Source: Dethiosulfatarculus sandiegensis (lineage in GTDB: Bacteria; Desulfobacterota; Desulfarculia; Desulfarculales; Desulfarculaceae). Taken from it: a DNA stretch of 64,000 bases. The DNA lies in NCBI RefSeq assembly GCF_000931935.2, contig NZ_AZAC01000001.1:186001-250000 (forward strand). Reading direction: 5' to 3'. How positions within the stretch are numbered: the first letter of the stretch is position 1; each line of letters begins with the position of its first letter. Below the pieces are notes generated by a model. It saw nothing but the letters and a program-made list of their open reading frames with translations. It had not been told where the DNA came from and did not search any database. The translations under genes were made by a program, and so were the position numbers. Below, in pieces: positions 63,111 to 64,000 of this stretch.

Positions 63111-63453
63111 TTTGTCTCCTCGTATTTTGGGGAAAACGTTTACCGAAAAGGACCTATGCCCGGATTTGTTTGGTGAAATAAGGCAATATCCTGTTCCTTT
63201 AAATAGATACTATTATCAAACAGGATTGTATTACTATAGATTTATATTTACAAAATAAAAAGGGCTTGGCAACTTAAAACAGGCGCAAGAATGGCGAATT
63301 GGGTTCAGGCTGATTTACGTGCAAGTGAAAAAAATAGCAAGGAGGAGCGGGCCGGGATGGGAGCTTAAGGAGTGAATGGAATTTGCCGGTCTCAAAGTGT
63401 GCGGCAAGAATTTTTTTAATATAACTCGATTAACTGCCGGCAAGGTAAAAGCC
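63111..63453. other. Intergenic region upstream of tpx
   Basis: 340 bases. An inverted repeat ATCCTGTT (63188-63195) / AACAGGAT (63219-63226) encloses an AT-rich half-palindrome (GATACTATTATC) that weakly resembles Fur/PerR-type sites and may control tpx. No gene. Confidence 0.35.
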
Positions 63454-63900
63454 CTACTTGGTCTTGACCACCAGGACCGCTGTACCCTCCAGGGCGCGCA
63501 CAAGCTTGATGCTGACATCTCCCAGGACAAATTCTTCTGCCTTGGACATGCGCTTACGGCCAATTATGACCAAGTCGTAATGTTGCTCACGACATTGTTC
63601 AAGTATGCCTTCAGCCACCGTAGGAAAGGTTTCGGTGATCAATTTTGTTTCTATAAGGTTTGGGTTGTAGCCGAATTCCACCAGGCTGTCCTTGGCTTTC
63701 TCCAATACCGCCTGGAAACGGGCGGGCTGCTGCTCGGTGAATTTACGGCCCATCAGTTCCTCACTGGCGCTGACCTGGCGGAAAAGATGCAATAAAGTTA
63801 TGTTGCATTCCTCCGGACACATGGCCATGGATGCGAAAAACTCCAATGCGGCCCTGGAACTGACAGAATCATTAATGCAGACAAGGATTGAGTTTGGCAC
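63454..63900 (-). CDS. Universal stress protein
   Basis: 149 residues from GTG 63900, chosen because AGGGGTGA lies 4-5 bases upstream; TTG 63924 is the only alternative. Usp core: SILVCINDSVSSRAALEFF, ITLLHLF, DLVIIGRKRMSKAEEFVLGDVSIKLVR, which has the GxxxxG-type nucleotide loop in modified form (GRKRMS...LGDVS). Probably cytoplasmic and stress-linked. It is more diverged from the Usp at 1-269 than a recent duplicate would be. Confidence 0.88.
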   Translation of the reverse strand: MPNSILVCINDSVSSRAALEFFASMAMCPEECNITLLHLFRQVSASEELMGRKFTEQQPARFQAVLEKAKDSLVEFGYNPNLIETKLITETFPTVAEGILEQCREQHYDLVIIGRKRMSKAEEFVLGDVSIKLVRALEGTAVLVVKTK

Positions 63901-63942
63901 TGGATCACCCCTGTTTTGATTCAATCTTTCATCTTAGTTAAC

Positions 63943-64000
63943 CTACTCCTCCAGCAGATAGATACATCGGCTTACGTCTTCGATAATTTCCTCCATGACT
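63943..64000 (-). CDS. C-terminal end of a minus-strand gene (cut by window edge)
   Basis: An open frame from the window edge ends at TAG 63943-63945 with the tail MEEIIEDVSRCIYLLEE. It is too short to identify. The 42-base gap to the universal stress gene suggests a common transcript. Confidence 0.35.
   Translation of the reverse strand, partial: VMEEIIEDVSRCIYLLEE

Overview
The window looks like chromosomal DNA of a strictly anaerobic, Gram-negative bacterium of the Desulfobacterota (former Deltaproteobacteria). Three things point there. Housekeeping blocks run ispE-spoVG-tRNA(Gln)-prs-rplY-pth and coaE-rho-rpmE-DUF1385-prfA-prmC-murA, orders I know from Geobacter and relatives. Energy metabolism is oxygen-free: class III and class II ribonucleotide reductases, a membrane pyrophosphatase, indolepyruvate:ferredoxin oxidoreductase and an ADP-forming acyl-CoA synthetase. 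Outer membrane porins carry Sec signals and a C-terminal Phe. Genus cannot be settled from sequence alone. No phage, complete IS, CRISPR array or rRNA was seen.

Layout. 1-2352 (minus): a cut universal stress gene, two small unknown genes and a GT4 glycosyltransferase. 2750-7190: an anaerobic dNTP operon, nrdD - CxxC redoxin - nrdG - degenerate MBL-like gene, behind a promoter carrying two NrdR boxes 31 bp apart. 7220-10981: HAD phosphatase, lipB, a TauE/SafE permease with a signal peptide, and a small membrane protein with an Oxa1/DUF106-like plan. 11-20.4 kb: five tandem paralogous porins separated by long AT-rich spacers. Copy 4 is a pseudogene, copy 2 is a recombinant of copies 1 and 3, and a palindromic mobile-like repeat sits inside the copy 4 terminator. 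21.2-38.8 kb: serA-like gene, DUF1844, an HtrA-like pseudoprotease, then ispE, spoVG, tRNA-Gln, prs, rplY, pth, hppA, carD, rluD, coaE, rho, rpmE, DUF1385, prfA, prmC and murA.

38.9-42.9 kb: a degenerate second copy of the palindromic repeat, then a regulator joining a KaiC/RAD55-like domain without Walker A, an XRE helix-turn-helix and a cupin. It is followed by a stand-alone FMN glutamate-synthase-like protein and a small unknown protein. 43.4-51.1 kb: a probable aromatic amino acid/arylacetate module of IclR regulator, acyl-CoA synthetase-GNAT fusion, iorA, iorB and phenylacetate-CoA ligase. IorAB would make arylacetyl-CoA from arylpyruvate with reduced ferredoxin, the ADP-forming synthetase could conserve the thioester as ATP, and PaaK would activate free arylacetate.

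51.3-64 kb: topA and dprA (minus), a secreted vWA-like protein, a long-chain acyl-CoA ligase, class II nrdJ, a short orphan fragment, a PAS-PAS-PAS-HisKA protein without an ATPase domain, thiol peroxidase and a universal stress protein. The best leads for new biology are the KaiC-like/XRE/cupin regulator with its glutamate-synthase-like neighbour, the HtrA homologue with catalytic His and Ser both replaced by Arg, the recombining porin array with conserved 1-kb spacers, and the five-hairpin repeat found in an intact and a decayed copy.
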